Shown here in pieces: positions 50,101 through 64,000 of a DNA stretch of 64,000 nt. The stretch's first letter is position 1. Every line of letters starts with the position of its first letter. Position numbers and translations under genes: made by a program. The DNA comes from Hippopus hippopus. Taxonomy: Eukaryota; Mollusca; Bivalvia; Cardiida; Cardiidae. The DNA lies in NCBI GenBank assembly GCA_946811185.2, contig OX328108.1, positions 36,020,493 to 36,084,492 of the forward strand, read 5' to 3'. The notes beneath the pieces are model-generated. The model was not told where the DNA came from and did not search any database. It saw only the letters and a program-made list of their open reading frames with translations.

Positions 50101-53100
50101 CCAGTTACATTGACTACTGTCTCATACGTGCCAGTTACGCACCCGCGAAAACACGAAAAATTGACTTACTGCACATTCCATAGAAGACGACACCTGTTGC
50201 TTAAGTCAAATATAGGGAATTTTTTTTGTTCTTTTTTATCTTACTAGGGCCATTTTATTGCCATTGATACATTGAATATGCTCAGATGATCAATGTACAG
50301 TGTAGAAACCCCAGAAAATAAAAAAATAATGTCACAAGTGGCTGAAAAAGACTGAAAACTCTTTCAGTAGCAACTGATTTCTATTGCATAAATCAAACAA
50401 AGCGAACTAAAATTTTATTATTTTTTTTTTTCAATCTCTTTTTACCGTAACAAGAAACCCAGTTACGTTGACTACCGTCTCATACGAGCCAGTTATGCGC
50501 CCGCGAAAACATGAAAAATCGACTTACGGCACATTCCATAGCAGACGACACCTGTTGCTTAAATCAAATATAGGGAATTTTTTTTTGTTCTTTTTTATCT
50601 TACTAGGGCCATTGACATGGCATTGATAGTTTGAATATGCTCAGATGATCAATGTACAGTGTAGAAACCACAGAAGATAATGTCACAAGTGCCAAAAAAA
50701 GACTGAAAACTCTTTCAGTAGCAAGTGATTTCTATTGCATAAATCAAACAAAGGGAACTAAATTTTATTATTTTTTGTAATCTCTTTTTACCTTAACAAG
50801 AAACCCAGTTACGTAGACTACCGTCTCATACGTGCCAGTTATGCGCCCGCGAAAACATGAAAAATCGACTTACGGCACATTCCATAGCAGACGACACCTG
50901 TTGCTTAAGTCAAATATAGGGAATTTTTTTTGTTCTTTTTTCTCTTACTAGGGCCATTTTATTGGCATGGATACTTTGAATATGCTCAGATTATCAATTT
51001 ACAGTGTAGAAACCCCAGAAAATAATGTCACAAGTGGCTGAAAAAGACTGAAAACTCTTTCAGTAGCAACTGATTTCTATTGCATAAATCAAACAAAGGG
51101 AACTAAATTTTTACTTTTTTTGTAATCTCTTTTTACCGTAACAAGAAACCCAGTTACGTTGACTACCGTCTCATACGTGCCAGTTACGCACCCGTGAAAA
51201 GACGAAAAATCGACTTACGGCACATTCCATAGCAGACGACACCTGTTGCTTAAGTCAAATATAGGGAATTTTTTTTGTTCTTTTTTATCTTACTAGGGCC
51301 ATTTTATTGGCATTGATACTTTGAATATGCTCAGATGATCAATGTACAGTGTAAAAACCCCAGAAAATAATGTCACAAGTGGCTGAAAAAGACTGAAAAC
51401 TCTTTCAGTAGCAACTGATTTCTATTGCATAAATCAAACAAAGGGAACTAAATTTTATTATTTTTTTAATCTCTTTTTACCGTAACAAGAAACCCAGTTA
51501 CGTTGACTACCGTCTCATACGTGCCAGTTATGCGCCCGCGAAAACATGAAAAATCGACTTACGGCACATTCCATAGCAGACGACACCTGTTGCTTAAGTC
51601 AAATATCGGGAATTTTTTTTTGTTCTTTTTTATCTTACTAGGGCCATTTTATTGGCATTGATACTTTGAATATTATCAGATGATCAATGTACAGTGTAGA
51701 AACCCCAGAAAATAATGTCACAAGTGCCTAAAAAAGACTGAAAACTCTTTCAGTAGCAACTGATTTCTATTGCATAAATCAAACAAAGGGAACTAAATTT
51801 TTATTATTTTTTTTTTTTAATCTCTTTTTATACCGTGACAAGAAATCCAGTTGCGTTGACTACTGTCCCATACGTGCCAGTTATGCGCCCGCGAAAACAT
51901 GAAATATGGACTTACGGCACATTCCATAGCAGACGACACCTGTTGCCTAAGTCAAATATAGGGAATTTTTTTTTGTTCTTTTTTATCTTACTAGGCCCAT
52001 TGAAATTGCATTGATACTTTGAATATGCTCAGATGATCAATGTACAGTGTAGAAACCCCTGAAGATAATGTCACAAGTGGCTGAAAAAGATTGAAAACTC
52101 TTTCAGTAGCAACTGATTTCTATTGCATAAATCAAACAAAGGGAACTAAATTTTTATTATTATTTTTTTTAATCTCTTTTTACCGTAACAAGAAACCCAG
52201 TTACGTTGACTACCGTCTCATACGTGCCAGTTACGCACCCGCGAAAACACAAAAAATTGACTTACGGCACATTCCATAGCAGACGACACCTCTTGCTTAA
52301 GTCAAATATAGGGAATTTTTTTTGTTCTTTTTTATCTTACTAGGGCCATTTTATTGGCATTGATACTTTGAATATGCTCAGATGATCAATGGACAGTGTA
52401 GAAACCCCAGAAAATAATGTCACAAGTGCCAAAAAAAGACTGAAAACTCTTTCAGTAGCAACTGATTTCTATTGCATAAATCAAACAAAGGGAACTAAAT
52501 TTTTATATATTTTTTTTTTTTAATCTCTTTTTATACCGTGACAAGAAATCCAGTTGCGTTGAGTACCGTCCCATACGTGCCAGTTATGCGCCCGCGAAAA
52601 CATGAAAAATCGACTTACAGCACATTCCATAGCAGACCACACCTGTTGCCGAAGTCAAATATAGGGAATTTTTTTTTGTTCTTTTTTATCTTACTAGGCC
52701 CATTGAAATGGCATTGATACTTTGAATATGCTCAGATGATCAATGTACAGTGTAGAAACCCCAGAAAATAAGAAAATAATGTCACAAGTGGCAAAAAAAG
52801 ACTGAAAACTCTTTCAGTAGCAACTGATTTCTATTGCCTAAATCAAACAAAGGGAACTAAATTTTTACTTTTTTTGTAATCTCTTTTACCGTAACAAGCA
52901 ACCCAGTTACGTTGACTACTCTCTCATACGTGCCAGTTACTCACCCGGGAAAACACGAAAAATCGACTTACGTCAAATTCCATAGCAGACGACACCTGTT
53001 GCTTAAGTCAAATATAGGGATTTTTGTTTCTTCTTTTTTATCTTCCTAGGGCCATTTTATTGGAATTGATATTTTGAATATGCTCAGATGATCAATGTAC

Positions 53101-56100
53101 AGTGTAGAAACCCCAGAAAATAAGAAAATAATGTCACAAGTGGCCAAAAAAGACTGAACACTCTTTCAGTAGCAACTGATTTCTATTGCATAAATCAAAC
53201 AAAGGGAACTAAATTTTATTATTATTTTAATCTCTTTTTACCGTAACAAGAAACCCAGTTACGTTGACTACCGTCTCATACGTGTCAGTTACGCACCCGC
53301 GAAAACACGAAAAATCGACTTACAGCACATTCCATAGCAGACGACACCTCTTGCTTAAGTCAAATATAGGGAATTTTTTTTGTTCTTTTTTATCTTACTA
53401 GGGCCATTTTATTGGCATTGATACTTTGAATATGCTCAGATGATCAATGTACAGTGTAGAAACCCCAGAAGATAATGTCACAAGTGGCTGAAAAAGATTG
53501 AAAACTCTTTCAGTAGCAACTGATTTCTATTGCATAAATCAAACAAAGGGAACTAAATTTTATTATTTTTTTAATCTCTTTTTACCGTAATAAGAAACCC
53601 AGTTACGTTGACTACCGTCTCATACGTGCCAGTTATGCGCCCGCGAAAACATGAAAAATCGACTTACGGCACATTCCATAGCAGACGACACCTGATGCTT
53701 AAATCAAATATAGGGAATTTATTTTTGTTCTTTTTTATCTTACTAGGGCCATTTTATTGGCATTGATACTTTGAATATGCTCAGATGATCAATGTACAGT
53801 GTAGAAACCCCAGAAGATAATGTCACAAGCGGCTGAAAAAGATTGAAAACTCTTTCAGTAGCAACTGATTTCTATTGCATAAATCAAACAAAGGGAACTA
53901 AATTTTTACTTTTTTTGTAATCTCTTTTACCGTGACAAGCAACCCAGTTACGTTGACTACTCTCTCATACGTGCCAGTTACGCACCCGGGAAAACACGAA
54001 AAATCGACTTACGGCACATTCCATAGCAGACGACACCTCTTGCTTAAGTCAAATATAGGGATTTTTGTTTCTTCTTTTTTATCTTACTAGGGCCATTTTA
54101 TTGGCATTGATACTTTGAATATGCTCAGATGATCAATGTACAGTGTAGAAACCCCAGAAAATAAGAAAATAATGTCACAAGTGGCTGAAAAAGACTGAAA
54201 ACTCTCTCAGTAGCAACTGATTTCTATTGCATAAATCAAACAAAGGGAACTAAATTTTTCTTTTTTTTTTTTTTTTTTTAATTTCTTTTTACCGTAACAA
54301 GAAACCCAGTTACATTGACTACCGTCTCATACGTGCCAGTTACGCACCCGCGAAAACACGAAAAATCGACTTACGGCACATTCCATAGCAGACGACACCT
54401 CTTGCTTAAGTCAAATATAGGGAATTTTTTTTGTTCTTTTTTATCTTACTAGGGCCATTTTATTGGCATTGATACTTTGAATATGCTCAGATGATCAATG
54501 TACAGTGTAGAAACCCCAGAAGATAATGTCACAAGTGGCTGAAAAAGACTGAAAACTCTTTCAGTAGCAACTGATTTCTATTGCATAAATCAAACAAAGG
54601 GAACTAAATTTTTACTTTTTTTGTAATCTCTTTTTACCGTAACAAGAAACCCAGTTACGTTGACTACTCTCTCATACGTGCCAGTTACGCACCCGCGAAA
54701 ACACGAAAAATCAACTTACGGCACATTCCATAGCAGATGACACCTGTTGCTTAAATCAAATATAGGGAATTTTTTTTTGTTCTTTTTTATCTTACTAGGG
54801 CCATTGAAATGGCATTGATAGTTTGAATATGCTAAGATGATCAATGTACAGTGTAGAAACCCCAGAAGATAATGTCACAAGTGCCTAAAAAAGACTGAAA
54901 ACTCTTTCAGTAGCAACTGATTTCTATTGCATAAGTCAAACAAAGGGAACTAAATTTTATTATTATTTTTTTTAATCTCTTTTTACCGTAACAAGAAACC
55001 CAGTTACATTGACTACTGTCTCATACGTGCCAGTTACGCACCCGCGAAAACACGAAAAATCGACTTACGGCACATTCCATAGCAGACGACACCTCTTGCT
55101 TAAGTCAAATATAGGGAATTTTTTTTGTTCTTTTTTATCTTACTAGGGCCATTTTATTGGCATTGATACTTTGAATATGCTGAGATGATCAATTTACAGT
55201 GTAGAAACCCCAGAAAATTATGTCACAAGTGGCTGAAAAAGACTGAAAACTCTTTCAGTAGCAACTGATTTCTATTGCATAAATCAAACAAAGGGAACTA
55301 AATTTTTATTATTTTTTTTTTTTAATCTCTTTTTACCGTAACAAGAAACCCAGTTACATTGACTACCGTCTCATACGTGCCAGTTACGCACCCGCGAAAA
55401 CACGAAAAATCGACTTACGGCACATTCCATAGCAGACGACACCTCTTGCTTAAGTCAAATATAAGGAATTTTTTTTGTTCTTTTTCATCTTACTAGGGCC
55501 ATTTTATTGGCATTGATACTTTGAATATGCTCAGATGATCAATTTACAGTGTAGATACCCCAGAAAATAATGTCACAAGTGGCTGAAAAAGACTGAAAAC
55601 TCTTTCAGTAGCAACTGATTTCTATTGCATAAATCAAACAAAGGGAACTAAATTTTTATTATATTTTTTTTTAATCTCTTTTTACCGTAACAAGAAACCC
55701 AGTTACGTTGACTACCGTCTCATACGTGCCAGTTACGCACCCGCGAAAACACAAAAAATCGACTTACGGCACATTCCATAGCAGACGACACCTCTTGCTT
55801 AAGTCAAATATAGGGATTTTTTTTTCTTCTTTTTTATCTTAGTAGGGCCATTTTATTGGCATTGATACTTTGAATATGCTCAGATGATCAATGTACAGTG
55901 TAGAAACCCCAGAAGATAATGTCACAAGTGGCTGAAAAGATTGAAAACTCTTTCAGTAGCAACTGATTTCTATTGCATAAATCAAACAAAGGGAACTAAA
56001 TTTTATTATTTTTTTAATCTCTTTTTACCGTAACAAGAAACCCAGTTACGTTGACTACCGTCTCATACGTGCCAGTTATGCGCCCGCGAAAACATGAAAA

Positions 56101-56545
56101 ATCGACTTACGGCACATTCCATAGCAGACAACACCTGTTGCTTAAATCAAATATAGGGAATTTTTTTTTGTTCTTTTTTATCTTACTAGGGCCATTGAAA
56201 TGGCATTGATAGTTTGAATATGCTCAGATGATCAATGTACAGTGTAGAAACCCCAGAAGATAATGTCACAAGTGCCTAAAAAAGACTGAAAACTCTTTCA
56301 GTAGCAACTGATTTCTATTGCATAAATCAAACAAAGGGAACTAAATTTTTATTATTTTTTTTTTTAATCTCTTTTTATACCGTGACAAGAAATCAAGTTG
56401 TGTTGACTACCGTCCCATACGTGCCAGTTATGCGCCCGCGAAAACATGAAAAATCGAATTACGGCACATTCCGAAGCAGATGACACCTGTTGCCTAAGTC
56501 AAATATAGGGAAATTTTTTTTTTCGTTTTCTCTTACTAGGGCCAT
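47182..56545 (+). repeat. Satellite block 7 (about 27 units)
   Basis: Satellite between modules 6 and 7, the most heterogeneous long block. It starts with tandem copies marked TTTTTAGTCTC and TTACATTGACTACTGTC (47.2-47.9 kb, marker again near 50.1 kb). It holds an internally deleted unit near 49092, a 19-base T run at 54261-54279 and units with the rare GAATATTATCAGATG start (48595, 51670). The frame at 52091-52279 is not a gene. Confidence 0.94.
48935..49210 (+). repeat. Internally deleted satellite unit
   Basis: At 49085-49095 the sequence runs from the first T tract (ATTCTTAT) straight into TACGCACCCGCG. About 75 bp normally holding GTAACAAGAAACCCAG and GTTGACTACCGTCTCATACG are missing. 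A short TTA match lies at both ends of the gap. The deleted unit is single copy in the window. Confidence 0.8.
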
Positions 56546-56937
56546 TGAATTGGTTACGATGACTATCGCACCTATACGTGACCGTTACGTGCTGTGCATA
56601 AAATCATAAAATCAACTAGGACACTTTCGGAGGCAACTGATACCTGTTGTACAAATCAAAGAAAGGTAAACCAAATTCGTTTTCTTACCAAGGTCATGAA
56701 AAACATTGAACCAATTTTGGTGACCGTGTGAGTCATAAGTCGATTTTATGTTTAACCGCTGCGCAAAAACATTGATTCAGAAGCAACGGGTTGCTGTTGC
56801 ATAAACTTTTTCCAATAAGAAATCTTGTTCTTGTTTGAAGAATTTAGAAATAGGCCAATGAAATACAATAAGATGTAAGTATGACTTATAATAAAAATAG
56901 GTAAAATAGATAAAATGGCAAAGTTAGGGATTCAACC

Positions 56938-56981
56938 TTTGACCATCAGGACCCAAAAAAGGTCTTGGTGCAGGGGTCAAA
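56938..56981 (+). other. Conserved 44-nt hairpin, copy 7
   Basis: Identical by eye to the other copies although the bases around it differ. Confidence 0.6.
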
Positions 56982-57053
56982 CCCTCTTTGCGATTGAATA
57001 GGCTCAAATGACCCGAAGATTTAACATAGATATACAGAGATTTCCCCCCCCTT

Positions 57054-57282
57054 CCAATATGCCAATCAAATCTCAGGCCTCTATTAAATTATCCAATCAC
57101 AGAAGCTTTTAGAAAATCAAAATGGCGTCCAATCAGCCAATCAAATCTCATCCCTCTCTTCAAATTATCCAATCAGAAAAGCTTTGAGAAATTCAATATT
57201 GCGCCCAATCAGCCAATCAAATTGCAGACACACCCACAGAATCATCCAATCAGAAAGCTTTGAGCCATTTGAAATGGCGCCC
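57054..57282 (+). promoter_or_regulatory. CCAAT-box minisatellite, 3 units, copy 7
   Basis: Nine CCAAT boxes. The only change is CCAATATGCC between the first two boxes, which leaves both intact. Confidence 0.75.
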
Positions 57283-57540
57283 GAAAATATCGATAGAAAA
57301 CAGTGAACAAGAATCGGCATAAAAGTGGATTTTAAGTCTTCTTTGAAGGCTGTTATGCAGTCCTTGGCAAACTGCCAGGCATGCACCCTCCACACATGCC
57401 AGATTTCACTGAAAATGGGCGAAAATTTAAGAAAACAGGGTGACAGAAGACCTTGTTTTGGTGCCTTCTAGCACCTTGCAAGAGTGACTTCCCCTGATCT
57501 CTTGATTCGATTTGCTTTTCTAATTCAGGCCAACTGCCAT

Positions 57541-60500
57541 ACTGTACATTGATACTTTAAATATGCTAAGATGATCAATGTACAGTATAGAAACCCCAGA
57601 AAAGGAGAAAATAATGTCACAAGTGGCCAAAAAAGACTGAAAACTCTTTCAGTAGCAACTGATTTCTATTGCATAAATCAAACAAAGGGAACTAAATTTT
57701 ATTATTATTTTTTTTAATCTCTTTTTACCGTAACAAGAAACCCAGTTACGTTGACTACTCTCTCATACGTGCCAGTTACGCACCCGCGAAAACACGAAAA
57801 ATCGACTTACGGCACATTCCATAGCAGACGACACCTCTGGCTTAAGTCAAATATATGGAATTTTTTTGCTTCTTTTTTATCTTACTAGGGCCATTTTATT
57901 GGCATTGATACTTTGAATATGCTCAGATGATCAATTTACAGTGTAGAAACCCCAGAAAATAATGTCACAAGTGGCTGAAAAACATTGAAAACTCTTTCAG
58001 TAGCAACTGATTTCTATTGCATAAATCAAACAAAGGGAACTAAATTTTTATTATTATTTTTTTTTAATCTCTTTTTACCGTAACAAGAAACCCAGTTACG
58101 TTGACTACCGTCTCATACGTGCCAGTTACGCACCCGCGAAAACACGAAAAATCGACTTACGGCACATTCCATAGCAGACGACACCTCTTGCTTAAGTCAA
58201 ATATAGGGAATTTTTTTTGTTCTTTTTTATCTTACTAGGGCCATTTTATTGGCATTGATACTTTGAATATGCTCAGATGATCAATGTACAGTGTAGAAAC
58301 CCCAGAAAATAAGAAAATAATGTCACAAGTGGCTGAAAAAGACTGAAAACTCTTTCAGTAGCAACTGATTTCTATTGCATAAATCAAACAAAGGGAACTA
58401 AATTTTATTATTATTTTTTTTAATCTCTTTTTACCGTAACAAGAAACCCAGTTACGTTGACTACTGTCTCATACCTGCCAGTTACGCACCCGCGAAAACA
58501 CGAAAAATTGACTTACGGCACATTCAATAGCAGACGACACCTGTTGCTTAAGTCAAATATAGGGAATTTTTTTTGTTCTTTTTTTTCTTACTAGGGCCAT
58601 TTTATTGGCATTGATACTTTGAATATGCTCAGATGATCAATGTACAGTGTAGAAACGCCAGAAAATAATGTCACAAGTGGCTGAAAAAGACTGAAAACTC
58701 TTTCAGTAGCAACTGATTTCTATTGCATAAATCAAACAAAGGGAACTAAATTTTATTATTTTTTTTTTTTTAATCTCTTTTTACCGTAACAAGAAACCCA
58801 GTTACGTTGACTACTGTCTCATATGTGCCAGTTACGCACCCGCAAAAAAACGAAAAATCGACTTACGGCACATTCCATAGCAGACGACACCTCTTGCTTA
58901 AGTCAAATATAGGGAATTTTTTTTGTTCTTTTTTATCTTACTAGGGCCATTTTATTGGCATTGATACTTTGAATATGCTCAGATGATCAATGTACAGTGT
59001 AAAAACCCCAGAAGATAATGTCACAAGTGGCTGAAAAAGATTGAAAACTCTTTCAGTAGCAACTGATTTCTATTGCATAAATCAAACAAAGGGAACTAAA
59101 TTTTTACTTTTTTTGTAATCTCTTTTTACCGTAACAAGAAACCCAGTTACGTTGACTACCGTCTCATACGTGCCAGTTACGCACCCGCGAAAACACGAAA
59201 AATCGACTTACGGCACATTCCATAGCAGACGACACCTCTTGCTTAAGTCAAATATAGGGAATTTTTTTTGTTCTTTTTTATCTTACTAGGGCCATTTTAT
59301 TGGCATTGATACTTTGAATATGCTCAGATGATCAATGTACAGTGTAGAAACCCCAGAAGATAATGTCACAAGTGGCTGAAAAAGATTGAAAACTCTTTCA
59401 GTAGCAACTGATTTCTATTGCATAAATCAAACAAAGGGAACTAAATTTTATTATTTTTTTAATCTCTTTTTACCGTAACAAGAAACCCAGTTACGTTGAC
59501 TACCGTCTCATACGTGCCAGTTATGCGCCCGCTAAAACATGAAAAATCGACTTACGGCACATTCCATAGCAGACGACACCTGTTGCTTAAGTCAAATATA
59601 GGGAATTTTTTTTTTGTTCTTTTTTTATCTTACTAGGGCCATTTTATTGGCATTGATACTTTGAATATGCTCAGATGATCAATGTACAGTGTAGAAACCC
59701 CAGAAGATAATGTCACAAGTGGCTGAAGAAGATTGAAAACTCTTTCAGTAGCAACTGATTTCTATTGCATAAATCAAACAAAGGGAACTAAATTTTATTA
59801 TTTTTTTAATCTCTTTTTACCGTAACAAGAAACCCAGTTACGTTGACTACCGTCTCATACGTGCCAGTTATGCGCCCGCGAAAACATGAAAAATCGACTT
59901 ACGGCACATTCCATAGCAGACGACACCTGTTGCTTAAGTCAAATATAGGGAATTTTTTTTTGTTCTTTTTTATCTTACTAGGGCCATTGAAATGGCATTG
60001 ATACTTTGAATATGCTCAGATGATCAATGTACAGTGTAGAAACCCCAGAAAATAATGTAACAAGTGCCTAAAAAAGACTGAAAACTCTTTCAGTAGCAAC
60101 TGATTTCCATTGCATAAATTAAACAAAGGGAACTAAATTTTTATTATAATTTTTTTTTGACCTTTTTTTATACCGTGACAAAAAATCCAGTTGCGTTGAC
60201 TACCGTCCCATACGTGCCAGTTATGCGCCCGCGAAAACATGAAAAATCGACTTACGGCACATTCCATAGCAGACGACACCTGTTGCCTAAGTCAAATATA
60301 GGGAATTTTTTTTTGTTCTTTTTTATCTTACTAGGCCCATTGAAATGGCATTGATACTTTGAATATGCTCAGATGATCAATGTACAGTGTAGAAACCCCA
60401 GAAAATAAGAAAATAATGTCACAAGTGGCCAAAAAAGACTGAAAACTCTTTCAGTAGCAACTGATTTCTATTGCATAAATCAAACAAAGGGAATTAAATT

Positions 60501-63500
60501 TTATTATTATTTTTTTTAATCTCTTTTTACCGTAACAAGAAACCCAGTTACGTTGACTACTGTCTCATACGTGCCAGTTACGCACCCGCGAAAACACGAA
60601 AAATTGACTTACGGCACATTCAATAGCAGAGGACACCTCTTGCTTAAGTCAAATATAGGGAATTTTTTTTGTTCTTTTTTATCTTACTAGGGCCATTTTA
60701 TTGGCATTGATACTTTGAATATGCTCAGATGATCAATTTACAGTGTAGAAACCCCAGAAAATAATGTCACAAGTGGCTGAAAAAGACTGAAAACTCTTTC
60801 AGTAGCAACTGATTTCTATTGCATAAATCAAACAAAGGGAACTAAATTTTATTTTTTTTTTTTTTTAATCTCTTTTTACCGTAACAAGAAACCCAGTTAC
60901 GTTGACTACTGTCTCATACGTGCCAGTTACGCACCCGCAAAAACACGAAAAATCGACTTACGGCACATTCCATAGCAGACGACACCTCTTGCTTAAGTCA
61001 AATATAGGGAATTTTTTTTGTTCTTTTTTATCTTACTAGGGCCATTTTATTGGCATTGATACTTTGAATATGCTCAGATGATCAATGTACAGTGTAAAAA
61101 CCCCAGAAGATAATGTCACAAATGGCTGAAAAAGATTGAAAACTCTTTCAGTAGCAACTGATTTCTATTGCATAAATCAAACAAAGGGAACTAAATTTTT
61201 ACTTTTTTTGTAATCTCTTTTTACCGTAACAAGAAACCCAGTTACGTTGACTACTCTCTCATACGTGCCAGTTACGCACCCGCGAAAACACGAAAAATCG
61301 ACTTACGGCACATTCCATAGCAGACGACACCTCTTGCTTAAGTCAAATATAGGGAATTTTTTTTGTTCTTTTTTTATCTTACTAGGGCCATTTTATTGGC
61401 ATTGATACTTTGAATATGCTCAGATGATCAATGTACAGTGTAGAAACCCCAGAAGATAATGTCACAAGTGGCTGAAAAAGATTGAAAACTCTTTCAGTAG
61501 CAACTGATTTCTATTGCATAAATCAAACAAAGGGAACTAAATTTTATTATTTTTTTAATCTCTTTTTACCGTAACAAGAAACCCAGTTACGTTGACTACC
61601 GTCTCATACGTGCCAGTTATGCGCCCGCGAAAACATGAAAAATCGACTTACGGCACATTCCATAGCAGACGACACCTGTTGCTTAAATCAAATATAGGGA
61701 ATTTTTTTTTGTTCTTTTTTATCTTACTAGGGCCATTGAAATGGCATTGATAGTTTGAATATGCTCAGATGATCAATGTACAGTGTAGAAACCCCAGAAA
61801 ATAATGTCACAAGTGCCTAAAAAAGACTGAAAACTCTTTCAGTAGCAACTGATTTCTATTGCATAAATCAAACAAAGGGAACTAAATTTTATTATTTTTT
61901 TAATCTCTTTTTACCGTAACAAGAAACCCAGTTACGTTGCCTACCGTCTCATACGTGCCAGTTATGTGCCCGCGAAAACATGAAAAATCGACTTACGGCA
62001 CATTCCATAGCAGACGACACCTGTTGCTTAAATCAAATATAGGGAATTTTTTTTTGTTCTTTTTTATCTTACTAGGGCCATTGAAATGGCATTGATAGTT
62101 TGAATATGCTAAGATGATCAATGTACAGTGTAAAAACCCCAGAAGATAATGTCACAAGTGCCTAAAAAAGACTGAAAACTCTTTCAGTAGCAACTGATTT
62201 CTATTGCATAAATCAAACAAAGGGAACTAAATTTTATTATTATTTTTTTTTAATCTCTTTTTACCGTAACAAGAAACCCAGTTACGTTGACTACCGTCTC
62301 ATACGTGCCAGTTACGCACCCGCAAAAACACGAAAAATCGACTTACGGCACATTCCATAGCAGACGACACCTGTTGCTTAAGTCAAATATAGGGAATTTT
62401 TTTTGTTCTTTTTTATCTTACTAGGGCCATTTTATTGGCATTGATACTTTGAATATGCTCAGATGATCAATGTACAGTGTAAAAACCCCAGAAGATAATG
62501 TCACAAGTGACTAAAAAAGACTGAAAACTCTTTCAGTAGCAACTGATTTCTATTGCATAAATCAAACAAAGGGAACTAAATTTTTATTATTTTTTTTTAA
62601 TCTCTTTTTATACCGTGACAAGAAACCCAGTTACGTTGACTACCGTCTCATACGTGCCAGTTACGCACCCGCGGAAACACGAAAAATGGACTTACGGCAC
62701 ATTCCATAGCAGATGACACCTCTTGCTTAAGTCAAATATAGGGAATTTTTTTTGTTCTTTTTTATCTTACTAGGGCCATTTTATTGGCATTAATACTTTG
62801 AATATGCTCAGATGATCAATGTACAGTGTAGAAACCCCAGAAGATAATGTCACAAGTGGCTGAAAAAGATTGAAAACTCTTTCAGTAGCAACTGATTTCT
62901 ATTGCATAAATCAAACAAAGGGAACTAAATTTTTACATTTTTTGTAATCTCTTTTTACCGTAACAAGAAACCCAGTTACGTTGACTACTCTCTCATACGT
63001 GCCATTTACGCACCCGCGAAAACACGAAAAATCGACTTACGGCACATTCCATAGCAGACGACACCTCTTGCTTAAGTCAAATATAGGGAATTTTTTTTGT
63101 TCTTTTTTTATCTTACTAGGGCCATTTTATTGGCATTGATACTTTGAATATGCTCAGATGATCAATGTACAGTGTAGAAACCCCAGAAAATAAGAAAATA
63201 ATGTCACAAGTGGCTGAAAAAGACTGAAAACTCTTTCAGTAGCAACTGATTTCTATTGCATAAATCAAACAAAGGGAACTAAATTTTTATTATTATTTTT
63301 TTTTTAATCTCTTTTTACCGTAACAAGAAACCCAGTTACGTTGACTACCGTCTCATACGTGCCAGTTACGCACCCGCGAAAACACGAAAAATCGACTTAC
63401 GGCACATTCCATAGCAGACGACACCTCTTGCTTAAGTCAAATATAGGGATTTTTGTTTCTTCTTTTTTATCTTACTAGGGCCATTGAAATGGCATTGATA

Positions 63501-64000
63501 CTTTGAATATGCTCAGATGATCAATTTACAGTGTAGAAACCCCAGAAAAGAAGAAAATAATGTCACAAGTGGCCAAAAAAGACTGAAAACTCTTTCAGTA
63601 GCAACTGATTTCTATTGCATAAATCAAACAAAGGGAACTAAATTTTATTATTATTTTTTTTAATCTCTTTTTACCGTAACAAGAAACCCAGTTACGTTGA
63701 CTACTCTCTCATACGTGCCAGTTACGCACCCGCGAAAACACGAAAAATCGACTTACGGCACATTCCATAGCAGACGACACCTCTTGCTTAAGTCAAATAT
63801 AGGGAATTTTTTTTGTTCTTTTTTATCTTACTAGGGCCATTTTATTGGCATTGATACTTTGAATATGCTCAGATGATCAATTTACAGTGTAGAAACCCCA
63901 GAAAATAATGTCACAAGTGGCTGAAAAAGACTGAAAACTCTTTCAGTAGCAACTGATTTCTATTGCATAAATCAAACAAAGGGAACTAAATTTTATTATT
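57541..64000 (+). repeat. Satellite block 8 (about 18.5 units, runs off the window)
   Basis: Mixed-class satellite continuing past the right edge, ending within the first half of a unit. The AGAAAAGAAGAAAATAATG marker normally found only in the first unit after a module appears again at about 63543 without a module (also at about 25757), perhaps marking sites where a module was lost or converted. The frame at 60157-60354 is not a gene. Confidence 0.95.

Larger units (their letters stand above)
56546..57540 (+). repeat. Promoter-like module, copy 7 (995 bp)
   Basis: A full-length module with three CCAAT units. Private changes include CGCACCTATACG, TGTTGTACAAATC, GTAAGTATGACTTATAAT and CCAATATGCC. 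CATAAAAG is at 57318-57325. The 13-bp border palindrome is intact, followed by CAGTATAGAAACC and GAAAAGGAG. Confidence 0.9.

Noticed and set aside
54261..54279. Poly(A) tail of a retroposon on the minus strand (19 T)
   Set aside because: It sits at the usual T-tract place of a satellite unit and is a length variant, not an insertion; no target-site duplication is seen.
1..64000. CRISPR array
   Set aside because: Units of about 345 bp are directly adjacent with no unique spacers, no cas genes are present, and the content is eukaryotic.
1..64000. Telomeric repeats, retroviral or LINE coding remnants
   Set aside because: No telomere-type hexamers, reverse transcriptase or integrase-like frames were seen in any block.

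Overview
The window is non-coding, AT-rich, repetitive eukaryotic DNA. Nearly all of it is one tandem satellite with a unit of about 340-350 bp (roughly 165 units by length), all in the same orientation. There is no credible protein gene, rRNA, tRNA or CRISPR array. The content suggests constitutive or centromere/pericentromere-type heterochromatin of an animal, but nothing in the sequence fixes the species; 'metazoan' is an inference from the animal-promoter-like motifs described below.

Layout: eight satellite blocks (1-1035, 2031-18107, 19027-35478, 36474-39618, 40537-42302, 43372-46187, 47182-56545, 57541-64000) are separated by seven copies of a non-satellite module of about 0.92-1.07 kb (starting at 1036, 18108, 35479, 39619, 42303, 46188 and 56546). 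Each satellite unit is itself a diverged head-to-tail dimer of a half-unit of about 170 bp, with one T-rich tract per half. The first 300 bp or so of every module holds two further, more diverged half-units. The rest of the module is unrelated to the satellite.

The module reads like a small regulatory cassette. In order it has: two degenerate half-units; Pol III A-box/B-box-like words overlapping a conserved 44-nt imperfect hairpin; a C-tract; a 76-bp minisatellite, each unit carrying three CCAAT boxes (2, 3 or 4 units depending on the copy); YY1-like and DRE-like (TATCGATA) words; a CATAAAAG TATA-like box; an NFI-like palindrome; a possible splice acceptor; and a 13-bp inverted repeat where the satellite resumes. 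It looks like a promoter built into a satellite array and amplified with it. Whether it is transcribed cannot be told from sequence alone.

The satellite between about 9 and 30 kb shows higher-order structure. Multi-unit blocks recognisable by shared private variants recur at offsets of about 2.44, 4.53, 10.03, 10.72 and 15.6 kb. One 2.37-kb block containing a module is duplicated almost exactly 21.5 kb away, and at least one unit is a visible recombinant. Repeated unequal exchange or gene conversion explains this. Because the region is so repetitive, the assembled order should be confirmed with long reads.
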